DNA from: Geobacter sp. UBA5608
Lineage (GTDB): Bacteria > Desulfobacterota > Desulfuromonadia > Geobacterales > Pseudopelobacteraceae
Length of the DNA: 12,512 bases
Reading direction: 5' to 3'
NCBI GenBank assembly: GCA_002424705.1
Contig: DIKW01000015.1
Span: 1-12,512 of the forward strand
The notes under the pieces were generated by a model. The model was not told the origin of the DNA, did no database searches, and saw only the letters and a program-made list of their open reading frames with translations. Made by a program: the position numbers and the translations under genes. Numbering within the stretch: the stretch's first letter is position 1; every line of letters starts with the position of its first letter. Positions 1 through 7,808 of the stretch are shown in pieces.

Positions 1-461
1 ATCAGTGCCGCCGGCACCCCCAACAACGCCAGCGGGAAGAACATATCCTTGACCGTCAAACCACCTACCGCGTGATAATTATTAAAAAAACGGGCAAAGG
101 TCAGGATGATGCCGATCTTCATCAACTCAGAGGGTTGGATGGTGAACAGCCCCAGATCAAGCCAGCGCGTTGCTCCTAAGCTCTTCTTGCCCACCAGCAA
201 GACCGCCAGTAACAGCACCACCACACCGCCATAGAGCCAATAGGCGAAATCCTCCAAGATGTGGTAGTCAACACTGCAGACCAAAAGCGAAATGATCAGG
301 CCAAAGAACATCCAGTTCAGCTGTTTGAGATAATAGGGCGCCCCCACCAGCTTGTAGGGGGCTGACGCGCTGTAAATATTCAGAACACCCAGCAAGGAGA
401 TCGTCATCACAATCCCCAGCAGAGTCCAATCAAAATTGGTAACCAGGCGACGGTCAATCAT
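1..461 (-). CDS. rodA: RodA, SEDS-family peptidoglycan glycosyltransferase (N-terminal part, cut by window edge)
   Basis: RodA is the multi-pass inner-membrane glycosyltransferase that polymerises lipid II in the cell-elongation complex, working with PBP2. Only the first 153 residues lie in the window; the rest continues past base 1. Translation from ATG at 461 begins MIDRRLVTNFDWTLLGIVMT and shows hydrophobic segments at about residues 12-32, 47-64 and 74-90. These are followed by the SEDS hallmark GATRWLDLG...QPSELMK (Arg99-Trp100, and Gln109 to Glu112). The start sits 5 bases after the mrdA stop, with GAGGAA inside the mrdA tail as a ribosome binding site, so the gene is the last visible member of the mreC-mreD-mrdA-rodA operon. 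The partner PBP2 next door favours RodA over FtsW. No frameshift is seen in the visible part. Confidence 0.95.
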   Translation of the reverse strand, partial: MIDRRLVTNFDWTLLGIVMTISLLGVLNIYSASAPYKLVGAPYYLKQLNWMFFGLIISLLVCSVDYHILEDFAYWLYGGVVVLLLAVLLVGKKSLGATRWLDLGLFTIQPSELMKIGIILTFARFFNNYHAVGGLTVKDMFFPLALLGVPAAL

Positions 462-466
462 CGGCT

Positions 467-2389
467 TTATTCCTCATCTGCATGCTGCGCTCGCGGTTCA
501 GGCGTCAGCACCGCAGCGGCAGGCTGTACCTCTGTCCGCGTATCTTCGGCTGGCGCCTGACGTGGTGTCGCCGGTTTCTTCAGGTCGAACCAGACCCGCA
601 AAATCTGGCCGGCGATCGGAGCTGCCACTGCGCCGCCGCCGCCACCATGTTCCACCACCACCGCCACCGCAATTTCGGGCTTGTCATAGGGGGCAAAGGC
701 GGTAAACAGGGCGTGGTCCTGGTACTCATACGCCAACCGACGCTTACGATCTTCGCCCAGCTTAACCACCTGCGAGGTACCGGTCTTGCCAGCCACCCGC
801 ACATCTCCCAGCTGCGCTGCTGCACCGGTACCGCCCGCATCGTTGACCACCGCATACAATCCCTGCTTGACCTTTTTGAAGTTGGCCGAGCTGGCAGCGA
901 CGTGAGCCAGGACTTCGGGCGAAAGCTCCTTGAGCACCTTGCCATCGGCATCCACCACCTGTTTCACCAGATGTGGCCTGAACACCGTCCCCTCGTTAGC
1001 TACGGTCGCCATCATGGAAACCATCTGAATCGGTGTCATCAGCACGTAGCCCTGGCCAATGGCGGCCGGGGGTGTATCTCCGGGAACCCACCGCTTGCCA
1101 AAGCGTTTCAACTTCCATTCGGTTGTCGGAATCAAGCCTTTTTTCTCACCAGCCAGACCGATCCCCATGGCGTCACCCAGCTTGAATCGACGACACATCT
1201 CGGCTAAGCGGTCGATACCAAGCCGTTCGCCCAGCTGGTAATAGTACACATCACACGATTCCTTGAGCGAACGACGCAGGTTGACCGAGCCGTGACCGCT
1301 ACGGCTCCAGCAACGGAATTTACCACTGCCCAGTTTGTAGGTGCCATCGCAATACACGCTACTCGACTCGTTCACCAGACCGGCCTCCAGGCCGGCCAGG
1401 GCGGTAATCATCTTGAAGGTTGAACCGGGCGGATACTGTCCGGACAAGGCCTTGTTCTGCAGCGGATGACGCTTATCCTTCAGATAGGACTCCCAGACAT
1501 CGGTTGGTATCTTGCCTGCAAACAGGGCCGGATCAAAGGTTGGATTGCTGACAAAGGCCAGCACTTCACCATTGGTGACATTCATCACCACTGCGGCGCC
1601 GGCCTGGTTGCCGAAGGCCCGTTCAGCTGCCTGCTGCAAATTTTGATCAATGGTCAGCACCAGACTGTTGCCGACGGTCGGTTGGCTTTCGTGCAGTACC
1701 CGCAGGACGCGACCACGGGAGTCCACCTCCAGCTGCCGGCCGCCATCCTCGCCGTGCAACTCCTGCTCCCACGCTTTTTCAATGCCGTTCTTACCGACAT
1801 AGTCCCCAGGATTGTAGTCCTGGTACGCCGCGTCATCCAGCTCCTTTTCTGATATCTCGGCGATATACCCCAACAAATGGGCAGCCGACTGTTTATAATG
1901 GTATTCGCGCACCGGCTTCATGGTGACTTCGACGCCAGCCAGGCGCAGCCTGTTTTCCTCAACAATCTCAACCTGTTCTCTGGAAATATTGGCTGCCACC
2001 ACCACCGGGTAGTAGCGGGCGCGGCCCTTGGCCTTCTGCCAGCGCTCCCCCAACTCAACACGATCAAGCCCCAGCAGTGCAGACAAACGGTCCAGCATCG
2101 CTTCAACATCAGTGATTTCTTGCGGTATCAGGGCCAGGCTGAAAGAAGGCCGATTACTGACCAGCACGGTCCCGTTACGGTCCATCAAGGCCCCGCGCGA
2201 GGCCGGCACGGGCAGAAACCGTAGCCGGTTATTTTCGGAAAGCGCCCAATAATCTTCAGCATACAGAATCTGCAGATACCAAAGCCGCAGGATCAGCAGA
2301 CAAAAGACCAGCACCACCCCAAAGGCCAGCGGAACGATCCGTCGCTTGGGTTGCGCCATCTCTCGGACATACCGCTGCTGTTTGATCAT
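467..2389 (-). CDS. mrdA: Penicillin-binding protein 2 (elongation-specific transpeptidase)
   Basis: This class B penicillin-binding protein cross-links peptidoglycan in the periplasm during lateral wall growth. It has 640 residues, within the family's usual length. A short cytoplasmic N-terminus is followed by one membrane anchor (about 17-40), the PBP dimer domain (about 60-220) and the transpeptidase domain (about 250-600). The active-site motifs are all present: STFK at 323-326 (catalytic Ser323), SCD at 378-380 and KTGT at 535-538. The last 35-40 residues are a Pro/Ala/Glu-rich, probably disordered tail. The ATG start at 2389 overlaps the mreD stop as ATGA, which implies translational coupling. 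The frame stays open about 100 codons further upstream, but that stretch is mreD in another frame and lacks family similarity. A second ATG at 2359 is a less likely start. Confidence 0.96.
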   Translation of the reverse strand: MIKQQRYVREMAQPKRRIVPLAFGVVLVFCLLILRLWYLQILYAEDYWALSENNRLRFLPVPASRGALMDRNGTVLVSNRPSFSLALIPQEITDVEAMLDRLSALLGLDRVELGERWQKAKGRARYYPVVVAANISREQVEIVEENRLRLAGVEVTMKPVREYHYKQSAAHLLGYIAEISEKELDDAAYQDYNPGDYVGKNGIEKAWEQELHGEDGGRQLEVDSRGRVLRVLHESQPTVGNSLVLTIDQNLQQAAERAFGNQAGAAVVMNVTNGEVLAFVSNPTFDPALFAGKIPTDVWESYLKDKRHPLQNKALSGQYPPGSTFKMITALAGLEAGLVNESSSVYCDGTYKLGSGKFRCWSRSGHGSVNLRRSLKESCDVYYYQLGERLGIDRLAEMCRRFKLGDAMGIGLAGEKKGLIPTTEWKLKRFGKRWVPGDTPPAAIGQGYVLMTPIQMVSMMATVANEGTVFRPHLVKQVVDADGKVLKELSPEVLAHVAASSANFKKVKQGLYAVVNDAGGTGAAAQLGDVRVAGKTGTSQVVKLGEDRKRRLAYEYQDHALFTAFAPYDKPEIAVAVVVEHGGGGGAVAAPIAGQILRVWFDLKKPATPRQAPAEDTRTEVQPAAAVLTPEPRAQHADEE

Positions 2390-2877
2390 GGAGAAGTCGT
2401 CCGGGGAGAACCGCAGTCGGGCACCACTGACACCAACGAGGCCACAAAGGCGTTCACCAGCAGGTGCGGCAACAGCAGATTGAACAGAGAGGCAAGCAGG
2501 GTGGGGGCCTGGGAGAACACCAGCAGCAAGAGTACGTTGATCACAAGCGAGGCGGCAGTTGCCACGGAAACTGTCAGCACAAACAACAGACAACTCTGTA
2601 CATACAGACGTTCTGACACCGACTTGAGCACCAGATACACCACCAGAAACGAAAAGGCGTTGAGCCCGAAATAGATACCGCTCAGACAATCCTTGAGCAG
2701 ACCAAGACCATAGGCTGCCGGCAGACTGACGCTGGTATCTGCGCGCAGTGTCAAGAACACCATTAACACCAGCAGTAGATCAGGGTTAAAGGCCGGTTCA
2801 AGATAATGAGGCAAAATGGCCGACTGGACAAGCGCCAGCGATACCAGTACTAAAACTGCTTTCAGGAGTGCACGCAT
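2386..2877 (-). CDS. mreD: Rod shape-determining protein MreD
   Basis: MreD is a small integral inner-membrane protein of the elongasome that associates with MreC and PBP2. The 163-residue product is almost wholly hydrophobic, with about five or six predicted membrane segments. It carries family-like signatures: PDLLLVLMVFLTLR (32-45), and GLLKDCLSG (59-67) followed closely by GLNAFSFLVVYL (71-82). The length is typical. Its position between mreC and mrdA makes the assignment secure despite low sequence conservation in the family. It begins at ATG 2877, 11 bases after the mreC stop, with only a weak ribosome binding site (AGG), which suggests dependence on translation from mreC. Its stop overlaps the mrdA start by 4 bases. 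The last ten or so residues are polar. Confidence 0.93.
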   Translation of the reverse strand: MRALLKAVLVLVSLALVQSAILPHYLEPAFNPDLLLVLMVFLTLRADTSVSLPAAYGLGLLKDCLSGIYFGLNAFSFLVVYLVLKSVSERLYVQSCLLFVLTVSVATAASLVINVLLLLVFSQAPTLLASLFNLLLPHLLVNAFVASLVSVVPDCGSPRTTSP

Positions 2878-2888
2878 CGTGTTTCAGC

Positions 2889-3713
2889 CTATTCCCGGGG
2901 GGCTCGCAGCACCACCAGCACCTCTTCCAGGTGTGCCGTCGATACTGCCGGTTTGATGGTAACCGACTGAAAAATGCCGTACTGCCCCTTTTTCACCATG
3001 GTGACAGTACCGATCGGCAGCCCCTTGGCGAAGACCCCGCCCACGCCGGAGGTCACCACCAGATCACCAACCGTGACATCCTCTTCACGCATGGTGAATT
3101 CCAGGGAGCAGACCGCTTCGCCTTTGCCCTTCACCACGCCACGGGCCCGTGAACGCTGGATAATACCTGCGATGCCACTGGCGTGATCGGTGAGTAACAG
3201 CACCCGGCTGCTGTTGGGTGTAACCTTGATGGTTTGGCCCACCACGCCGCCGGCGGCCAGCACCGGCATCCCGTCGATGATACCGCTGGAAGAGCCCTGA
3301 TCTATGGTCAGAGTACGAAACCAGGGAGCCACATCTTCCCCGATCACCGCTGCCGCCACCGTCGGCTCATGAACGGTTTTACGCATCTCCAGCAACCGCT
3401 TCAAACGCTCATGTTCCTGCAGCTGTTCTCCGGCTGCGGCCAGGGACTGGTTGAGGGTTTTAATATCCTCACGTAGTTTGATGTTTTCGCGACGCACCTG
3501 CACCAGATTAAGGTAATCATGCCAGATACGATCAGGCAGCGACCCCAGCCATTTTGCCGGCCCCAAAACCGGTTGCAGGACACTGCCGACTGCCCGCTCC
3601 ACCCAATTCGCCTCTCTGGCCTCAGGCAAATTAAGCGAATAGATGATCAGGGCCACCAGCAGCCCGATGATGATCAGCAGTGACACCAGATATTTTCTCA
3701 GCAAATCAAACAT
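2889..3713 (-). CDS. mreC: Rod shape-determining protein MreC
   Basis: MreC is the bitopic periplasmic scaffold of the elongation machinery and activates PBP2/RodA. The 274-residue product has the full family architecture: a membrane anchor at about 8-28, a charged coiled-coil stretch at about 66-112, and the two-lobed beta-barrel MreC domain from about 118 to 270. Recognisable core motifs are DGMPVLAAGGVVGQ (147-160) and GDLVVTSGVGGVFAKGLPIG (217-236). The start is ATG 3713, 12 bases downstream of the rfbA stop, with a poor ribosome binding site, so it is probably coupled to rfbA. The usual upstream neighbour mreB is not found here; rfbA takes that place. This suggests mreB is separated from mreCD, either by the sugar genes or elsewhere on the chromosome. 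Confidence 0.96.
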   Translation of the reverse strand: MFDLLRKYLVSLLIIIGLLVALIIYSLNLPEAREANWVERAVGSVLQPVLGPAKWLGSLPDRIWHDYLNLVQVRRENIKLREDIKTLNQSLAAAGEQLQEHERLKRLLEMRKTVHEPTVAAAVIGEDVAPWFRTLTIDQGSSSGIIDGMPVLAAGGVVGQTIKVTPNSSRVLLLTDHASGIAGIIQRSRARGVVKGKGEAVCSLEFTMREEDVTVGDLVVTSGVGGVFAKGLPIGTVTMVKKGQYGIFQSVTIKPAVSTAHLEEVLVVLRAPRE

Positions 3714-3725
3714 AGAAATCTCAGA

Positions 3726-4628
3726 TCAGGATCGTGTACCCGGCATACCACAACGGGCTTCATGCATCACCCGTTGCAGGTACTCCCGGTACGAAGAGGC
3801 CGGTGTTGCGGCGATAACCGCTTCCATGGCGGCGCAATCGATGAACCCGCGATGCAGGGCAATCTCCTCCAGACAGGCGATCTTAAGTCCCTGACGCGCC
3901 TCCAGGGTTTCAATGAAATTACTGGCTTCAAGCAGCGATTTGTGGGTGCCGGTGTCGAGCCAGGCGATACCCCGCCCCAGACGCTCCACCATCAACTCAC
4001 CCCGCTCCAGATAGGCTAGGTTCACATCGGTGATCTCTAGCTCACCACGGACAGACGGCCTGAGACCGCGGGTTATGTCAACCACCGTGCCATCATACAG
4101 GTACAGGCCCGGCACCGCATAGCTGGACTTGGGGACCATAGGTTTCTCTTCGATTGAAAGCACCCGTCCGGCAGGGTCGAACTCCACCACACCGTACCGT
4201 TCCGGATCATGCACGTAGTAACCGAACACCCGTGCGCCCCCTTTGAACTCCTCCACCATCCGATCCAGGTGCATCTTGCCATAAAAGATGTTGTCACCAA
4301 GGATCAGGCAGACCGGCTCACGATTGATGAACTGCTCGCCAATCAAAAATGCCTGGGCAATCCCTTTCGGCTCAGGCTGGACCGCATAGCTGAGATTAAT
4401 CCCCCAGCGAGACCCATCACCCAGCAAGGCCTGGAAACGGGGGATGTCGTGGGGCGTAGAGATCAGCAAAATATCCCGAATGCCGGCCGCCATCAGGGTG
4501 GCCAAGGGATAATAGATCATCGGCTTATCATAGACCGGCTGCAACTGCTTGCTGGCAACCAATGTCAACGGATACAACCGACTGCCGGCGCCTCCGGCCA
4601 GCACGATCCCTTTGCGTATTGGCGACAT
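3726..4628 (-). CDS. rfbA: Glucose-1-phosphate thymidylyltransferase (dTDP-glucose pyrophosphorylase)
   Basis: RfbA/RmlA joins dTTP and glucose-1-phosphate to make dTDP-glucose, the first step toward dTDP-L-rhamnose and other O-antigen or exopolysaccharide sugars. The 300-residue length is typical of the long RmlA form. Visible motifs are the nucleotide-binding loop AGGAGSRLYPLT (11-22), SKQLQPVYDKPMIYYPL (26-42), GDNIFYG (111-117), EEKP (160-163), ITDVN (199-203) and WLDTGTH (223-229). ATG 4628 is chosen because the family begins just before the glycine loop and AAGGGA lies at a suitable distance. The open frame extends 17 codons further without similarity. No rfbB, C or D is in the window. 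It opens a tight run into mreC. The 67 bases upstream (4629-4695) show no convincing sigma70 promoter. Confidence 0.94.
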   Translation of the reverse strand: MSPIRKGIVLAGGAGSRLYPLTLVASKQLQPVYDKPMIYYPLATLMAAGIRDILLISTPHDIPRFQALLGDGSRWGINLSYAVQPEPKGIAQAFLIGEQFINREPVCLILGDNIFYGKMHLDRMVEEFKGGARVFGYYVHDPERYGVVEFDPAGRVLSIEEKPMVPKSSYAVPGLYLYDGTVVDITRGLRPSVRGELEITDVNLAYLERGELMVERLGRGIAWLDTGTHKSLLEASNFIETLEARQGLKIACLEEIALHRGFIDCAAMEAVIAATPASSYREYLQRVMHEARCGMPGTRS

Positions 4629-4695
4629 GTCGTGCTTCCCTTCTTGACGGGGAGGATTAAAGCTTACGTGCAGTAACACAACCTGCCAAGTAGTG

Positions 4696-5271
4696 TCAAA
4701 CCGCCAGAATCAGATCCACCGCTGCAGCCAGATCGTCACAAAGCGACACATCGGCAGACAACCCGGCCGATTCCCGTTGGCCATAGCCGGTACGCACCAG
4801 CACTGTTCGACACCCGGCCGCCTGTCCGGCCTGGACATCAACCAGCTTGTCACCCACCATCCATGATCGGGACAGATCGATCTCCAGTTCGCGGGCAGCC
4901 TGCAGCAGCATGCCGGGCAAGGGCTTGCGACAATCGCACTGCCGGTTGTACGGCTCCTGACCTGCCGGATGATGGGGACAGTAGTACCAGCCGGCCACCT
5001 GAGCGCCACCACGAGCCAGCTCCTCAGCCATATGCCGGTGCAGTACCGTCACCTCCTGCTCGCCGTAGTAACCGCGGGCCACACCGGACTGATTGGTCAC
5101 CACCACCACCAGCCAACCGGCCTCATTCAAACGTCGGACAGCATCAACAGCACCGGGGATCAGCACGCACTCCTCTGATCGATACAGATAGTCTTTTTCA
5201 ACGTTCAGTGTGCCATCGCGATCAATGAAGACAGCACGTTTGGTCCCACGAAACCCGTTTGAATTTGACAA
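4696..5271 (-). CDS. gmhB: D-glycero-beta-D-manno-heptose-1,7-bisphosphate 7-phosphatase (HAD family)
   Basis: GmhB removes the 7-phosphate from heptose-1,7-bisphosphate in ADP-heptose synthesis for the LPS core. The 191-residue product has the HAD nucleophile motif DRDGT (Asp17 and Asp19), the second motif TNQSG (59-63), and MVGDK (138-142) holding the terminal acidic residue. It also has the zinc loop CPHH...CDC (Cys98, His100, Cys112, Cys114), which is diagnostic of GmhB. No ATG or GTG is in frame near the N-terminus. Two TTG codons fit: 5271, preceded by a G-rich sequence and giving a family-like short N-terminus, and 5301, preceded by AAAGG and an in-frame stop. I prefer 5271, but the start is uncertain. 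It is separated from rfbA by 67 bases and is divergent from aroF. Histidinol phosphatase is a less likely role. Confidence 0.92.
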   Translation of the reverse strand: MSNSNGFRGTKRAVFIDRDGTLNVEKDYLYRSEECVLIPGAVDAVRRLNEAGWLVVVVTNQSGVARGYYGEQEVTVLHRHMAEELARGGAQVAGWYYCPHHPAGQEPYNRQCDCRKPLPGMLLQAARELEIDLSRSWMVGDKLVDVQAGQAAGCRTVLVRTGYGQRESAGLSADVSLCDDLAAAVDLILAV

Positions 5272-5294
5272 TGCCCGCCCCCATCCAGTACAAC
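5265..5294 (+). promoter_or_regulatory. Candidate sigma70-type promoter for aroF
   Basis: A perfect -35 hexamer TTGACA (5265-5270) is followed after 18 bases by TACAAC (5289-5294), which matches four of six -10 positions. A start near 5301 would give a leader of about 34 bases to the aroF ATG. The -35 lies across the first codons of the divergent gmhB reading frame. The match is by eye only. Confidence 0.4.
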
Positions 5295-5334
5295 TGCTCA
5301 ATCAAGCTCAACCTTTGCCTGCGAGGCTACCTCC

Positions 5335-6387
5335 ATGATCAAGACCAACAACCTGAAAGTCACCAGCATTACCCCAATTATCGCACCGGCCGATCTGCGA
5401 CAGGTCTTTCCGATGTCGGACAGTTCGCGCGAGTTCGTCTCCCGCAGCCGCGAACGGATCAAGGAGATCATTCAACGCAGCGATCGCCGACTGATGGTGG
5501 TGGTGGGCCCCTGCTCGATCCATGATCCTGCCATGGCCCTTGAGTACGCGCAACGGCTGAGCGCCCTCTCCCGCCGGGTTGACGACCAGCTACTGCTGGT
5601 GATGCGGGTCTATTTTGAAAAGCCCCGCACCACGGTCGGCTGGAAAGGCCTGATCAATGATCCGGACATGGACGGCAGCCATCTGATCTCAAAAGGGCTG
5701 GGTATCGCCCGCAACCTGCTCTGCCAGATCACGGCCCTCAACATCCCGGTAGCCAACGAGATGCTGGACCCGATCACCCCGGAATATGTGGCCGACCTGA
5801 TATCGTGGGGAGCAATTGGCGCCCGAACCACCGAATCGCAGACCCACCGGGAACTGGCCAGCGGCCTTTCCTTCCCGATCGGTTTCAAAAATGGCACCGA
5901 CGGCAACCTGCAGATCGCCATCGACGCCATGATTGCCGCCCGGGCATCCCACAGCTTCCTGGGCATCAACCGCGAAGGCAGGACATCCATCATCCAGACC
6001 GCAGGCAACCCGGATGTGCATATCGTGCTGCGCGGCGGTTCACGCAAGCCAAACTATCACCCGGAGGATATCCTCCACACTGAAGAGATCCTCGCCAAAA
6101 ACGGCCTTCCGGCCACCGTTATGGTGGATTGCAGCCATGGCAACTCCAACAAGGACTACCGACGTCAGCCCGAGGTGCTGGAGGCGGTCATCTCACAGGT
6201 GGTGGCCGGCAACCGGTCCATCTCCGGCCTGATGATTGAGAGCTGTCTGGAGGAAGGCAACCAGAAGATCTGCGCCGATCAGAACAAGCTGAAATACGGG
6301 GTGTCGATCACCGATGCCTGCATCAACTGGGAAACCACCGAAAAGATCCTGCTGGATGCCCATCAGCGGCTACAAAAGCGCACATAA
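5335..6387 (+). CDS. aroF: 3-deoxy-7-phosphoheptulonate (DAHP) synthase, type I AroFGH class
   Basis: This enzyme condenses phosphoenolpyruvate and erythrose-4-phosphate to DAHP, the committed first step of the shikimate pathway in the cytoplasm. The 350-residue length equals that of the E. coli type I enzymes. Seen in the protein are VVGPCSIHDP (56-65), YFEKPRTTVGWKGLINDPD (93-111), GARTTESQTHR (162-172) and VDCSHGNSNKD (264-274). The expected metal ligands are Cys60, His268, Glu302 and Asp327, and Lys96 belongs to the phosphoenolpyruvate site. An N-terminal extension of the kind that carries aromatic amino acid feedback sites is present, but which amino acid inhibits it cannot be read from sequence. 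ATG 5335 has GCGAGG 8 bases upstream. The gene stands alone on the plus strand, converging with sppA 17 bases away without a visible terminator. The symbol aroF is generic here; aroG would be as fair. Confidence 0.95.
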   Translation: MIKTNNLKVTSITPIIAPADLRQVFPMSDSSREFVSRSRERIKEIIQRSDRRLMVVVGPCSIHDPAMALEYAQRLSALSRRVDDQLLLVMRVYFEKPRTTVGWKGLINDPDMDGSHLISKGLGIARNLLCQITALNIPVANEMLDPITPEYVADLISWGAIGARTTESQTHRELASGLSFPIGFKNGTDGNLQIAIDAMIAARASHSFLGINREGRTSIIQTAGNPDVHIVLRGGSRKPNYHPEDILHTEEILAKNGLPATVMVDCSHGNSNKDYRRQPEVLEAVISQVVAGNRSISGLMIESCLEEGNQKICADQNKLKYGVSITDACINWETTEKILLDAHQRLQKRT

Positions 6388-6404
6388 ACTCGAGAGGGTG
6401 TGTC

Positions 6405-7292
6405 TTATTCGTAGGTTACCTGCAGGCCGCGCCCCAGCGTCTTGTTCAACACACCGTTGAATCGCTCTTCGGCCCCACCTACCAGTAAGTCAAGGTAATT
6501 GACCTTTTTCTTCGGTGGCAGGATCAGTTCGGGTTCACCACTGATGCCGGCCAGTCGCCCGGCTTCATCAACGGCATCTTGCAGGTTCCCCAGCTTGTCC
6601 ACCAGCTTGACCGCCTTGGCCTGCTCGCCGGAGAGAATCCGGCCATCGGCAAGCTGACGCACCACCTCGACCGGCAGCTTGCGGCCCTCGGCCACGGCAC
6701 GTACAAACTGTTCATGGGTGCTGTCGATCACCGCCTGGAACATGGCACGGTCTTCAGCGGACAACGGCCGGTCCGGAGAGCCGGCATCCTTGAAGGTGCC
6801 AGTCTTGATGGTAGCTGACTTGATGCCGATCTTTCCCAGCAGCCCTTCAATGTTTGAAAATTTGATCAGCACCCCGATGCTGGCGGTGATGGTGCCGGGG
6901 TTAGCGTAGATCACCGTGGCCGGTGCAGCCACATAGTAACCGCCGGAGGCAGCCAGGCTACCCATGGAAACCACCACCTTCTTTTTGGCAGCCAGCCGTT
7001 TGACTTCCTGATAGATTTCCTGCGATGGGCCAACAACGCCACCCGGTGAATCCACCCGCAGCACCACCGCCTTGACGTTGTCCTTTTTCAGGAAGTAGCG
7101 CAACTGGCGCACCGGCTCACCGGAATCGACAATCATCCCCTTGATCTCCACCAGACCAATCCCTTGGGAAAGGGGGAAGTTGGGATCATCACTCTTGAGC
7201 AGCAGACGGCCCAGCAGCACCGCACCGACCAGCATCACCAGCAGCCCGGCGAACAGACCGGCAATGATCAGCAGTATTTTTTTGGCGGACAT
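6405..7292 (-). CDS. sppA: Signal peptide peptidase SppA, short (36K) type
   Basis: SppA is a membrane-anchored serine protease (peptidase family S49) that degrades cleaved signal peptides. The 295-residue product is the single-domain form, about half the size of E. coli SppA. An N-terminal membrane anchor spans about 5-30. The crotonase-like protease domain follows, with LRVDSPGGVVGPS (78-90), GSLAASGGYYVAAPA (111-125) holding the likely nucleophile Ser116, and TGTFKDAGSP (164-173) holding the likely general base Lys168. The Ser/Lys dyad is therefore intact. ATG 7292 is well supported by GGAGG 9 bases upstream. It is a single-gene unit, divergent from the phosphoesterase gene (45-base gap) and convergent with aroF. 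No promoter stands out in the gap. The similar S49 protease SohB is less likely given the motif spacing. Confidence 0.93.
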   Translation of the reverse strand: MSAKKILLIIAGLFAGLLVMLVGAVLLGRLLLKSDDPNFPLSQGIGLVEIKGMIVDSGEPVRQLRYFLKKDNVKAVVLRVDSPGGVVGPSQEIYQEVKRLAAKKKVVVSMGSLAASGGYYVAAPATVIYANPGTITASIGVLIKFSNIEGLLGKIGIKSATIKTGTFKDAGSPDRPLSAEDRAMFQAVIDSTHEQFVRAVAEGRKLPVEVVRQLADGRILSGEQAKAVKLVDKLGNLQDAVDEAGRLAGISGEPELILPPKKKVNYLDLLVGGAEERFNGVLNKTLGRGLQVTYE

Positions 7293-7337
7293 TGTATTCT
7301 GCCTCCGGATGGAACCATCACCACGAAAGGAAAGGGA

Positions 7338-7808
7338 ATGCGTATTCTGGTTGTATCAGACAGCCACGGTAATGACAGCATGCTGTTCAGGGCCCATCAG
7401 CAGGCAGGCCCCGTCGATGCCGTCATCCATACCGGCGATGGAGAGCAGGACGCTCAACTGCTGGAGGAAACCCTCGGTGAAACCGTGCTGCGGGTGGCCG
7501 GCAACTGCGACCATGGTTCCAGCGCGCCGCGCGAGCTACAGATCACCCTGGCCGGCCGTCGGATCCTGATCACCCACGGTGACCGCTATCTGGTCAAGAG
7601 CGGGTTGGAACGCCTGCTCAGTCACGGCAAACAGCTTGGCGCCGAAGTGATCCTGTTCGGCCATACTCATCTGGCCCTGACAGAGCAACGAGACGACATA
7701 CTACTCTTAAATCCGGGCACCTTGTGGGGTCGCGCCCCTTTCCTCTCCTACGGCATCCTCGAGCTCAGCCCCCACCAGATCAGCGCGACCATTCATCAAC
7801 TGGAATGA
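7338..7808 (+). CDS. YfcE/MJ0936-family metallophosphoesterase
   Basis: This is a small calcineurin-like phosphodiesterase of 156 residues, the usual length for the YfcE/MJ0936 family, whose members hydrolyse model phosphodiesters; the physiological substrate is generally unknown. All metal-site motifs are visible: SDSHGN (Asp8, His10), GDGEQD (Asp34), GNCDH (Asn56), THGD (His80) and GHTH (His109, His111). The protein has no signal peptide or membrane segment and is presumably cytoplasmic. ATG 7338 is preceded by AAAGGAAAGGGA and starts just before the first motif. The frame is open back to 7164, but that part is antisense to sppA and lacks similarity. Its last 13 bases overlap the end of pssA on the other strand. 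I leave the gene symbol empty because orthology to yfcE is not shown. Confidence 0.9.
   Translation: MRILVVSDSHGNDSMLFRAHQQAGPVDAVIHTGDGEQDAQLLEETLGETVLRVAGNCDHGSSAPRELQITLAGRRILITHGDRYLVKSGLERLLSHGKQLGAEVILFGHTHLALTEQRDDILLLNPGTLWGRAPFLSYGILELSPHQISATIHQLE

Noticed and set aside
482..1207. A 241-codon plus-strand open frame
   Set aside because: It is antisense to the transpeptidase domain of mrdA, and its composition looks like complement-frame shadow.
2390..2689. A 100-codon upstream extension of the PBP2 frame
   Set aside because: It lies wholly within mreD in another frame, shows no PBP similarity, and the ATGA overlap at 2386-2389 gives a natural start.
4660..4690. A sigma54-like promoter before rfbA (TTGGCAGG on the minus strand)
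   Set aside because: The -24-like half is fair, but the GC of the -12 element is missing at the required spacing.
7164..7337. An N-terminal extension of the phosphoesterase
   Set aside because: It is antisense to the start of sppA and rich in Gln/His without family similarity; ATG 7338 has a strong ribosome binding site next to the first catalytic motif.
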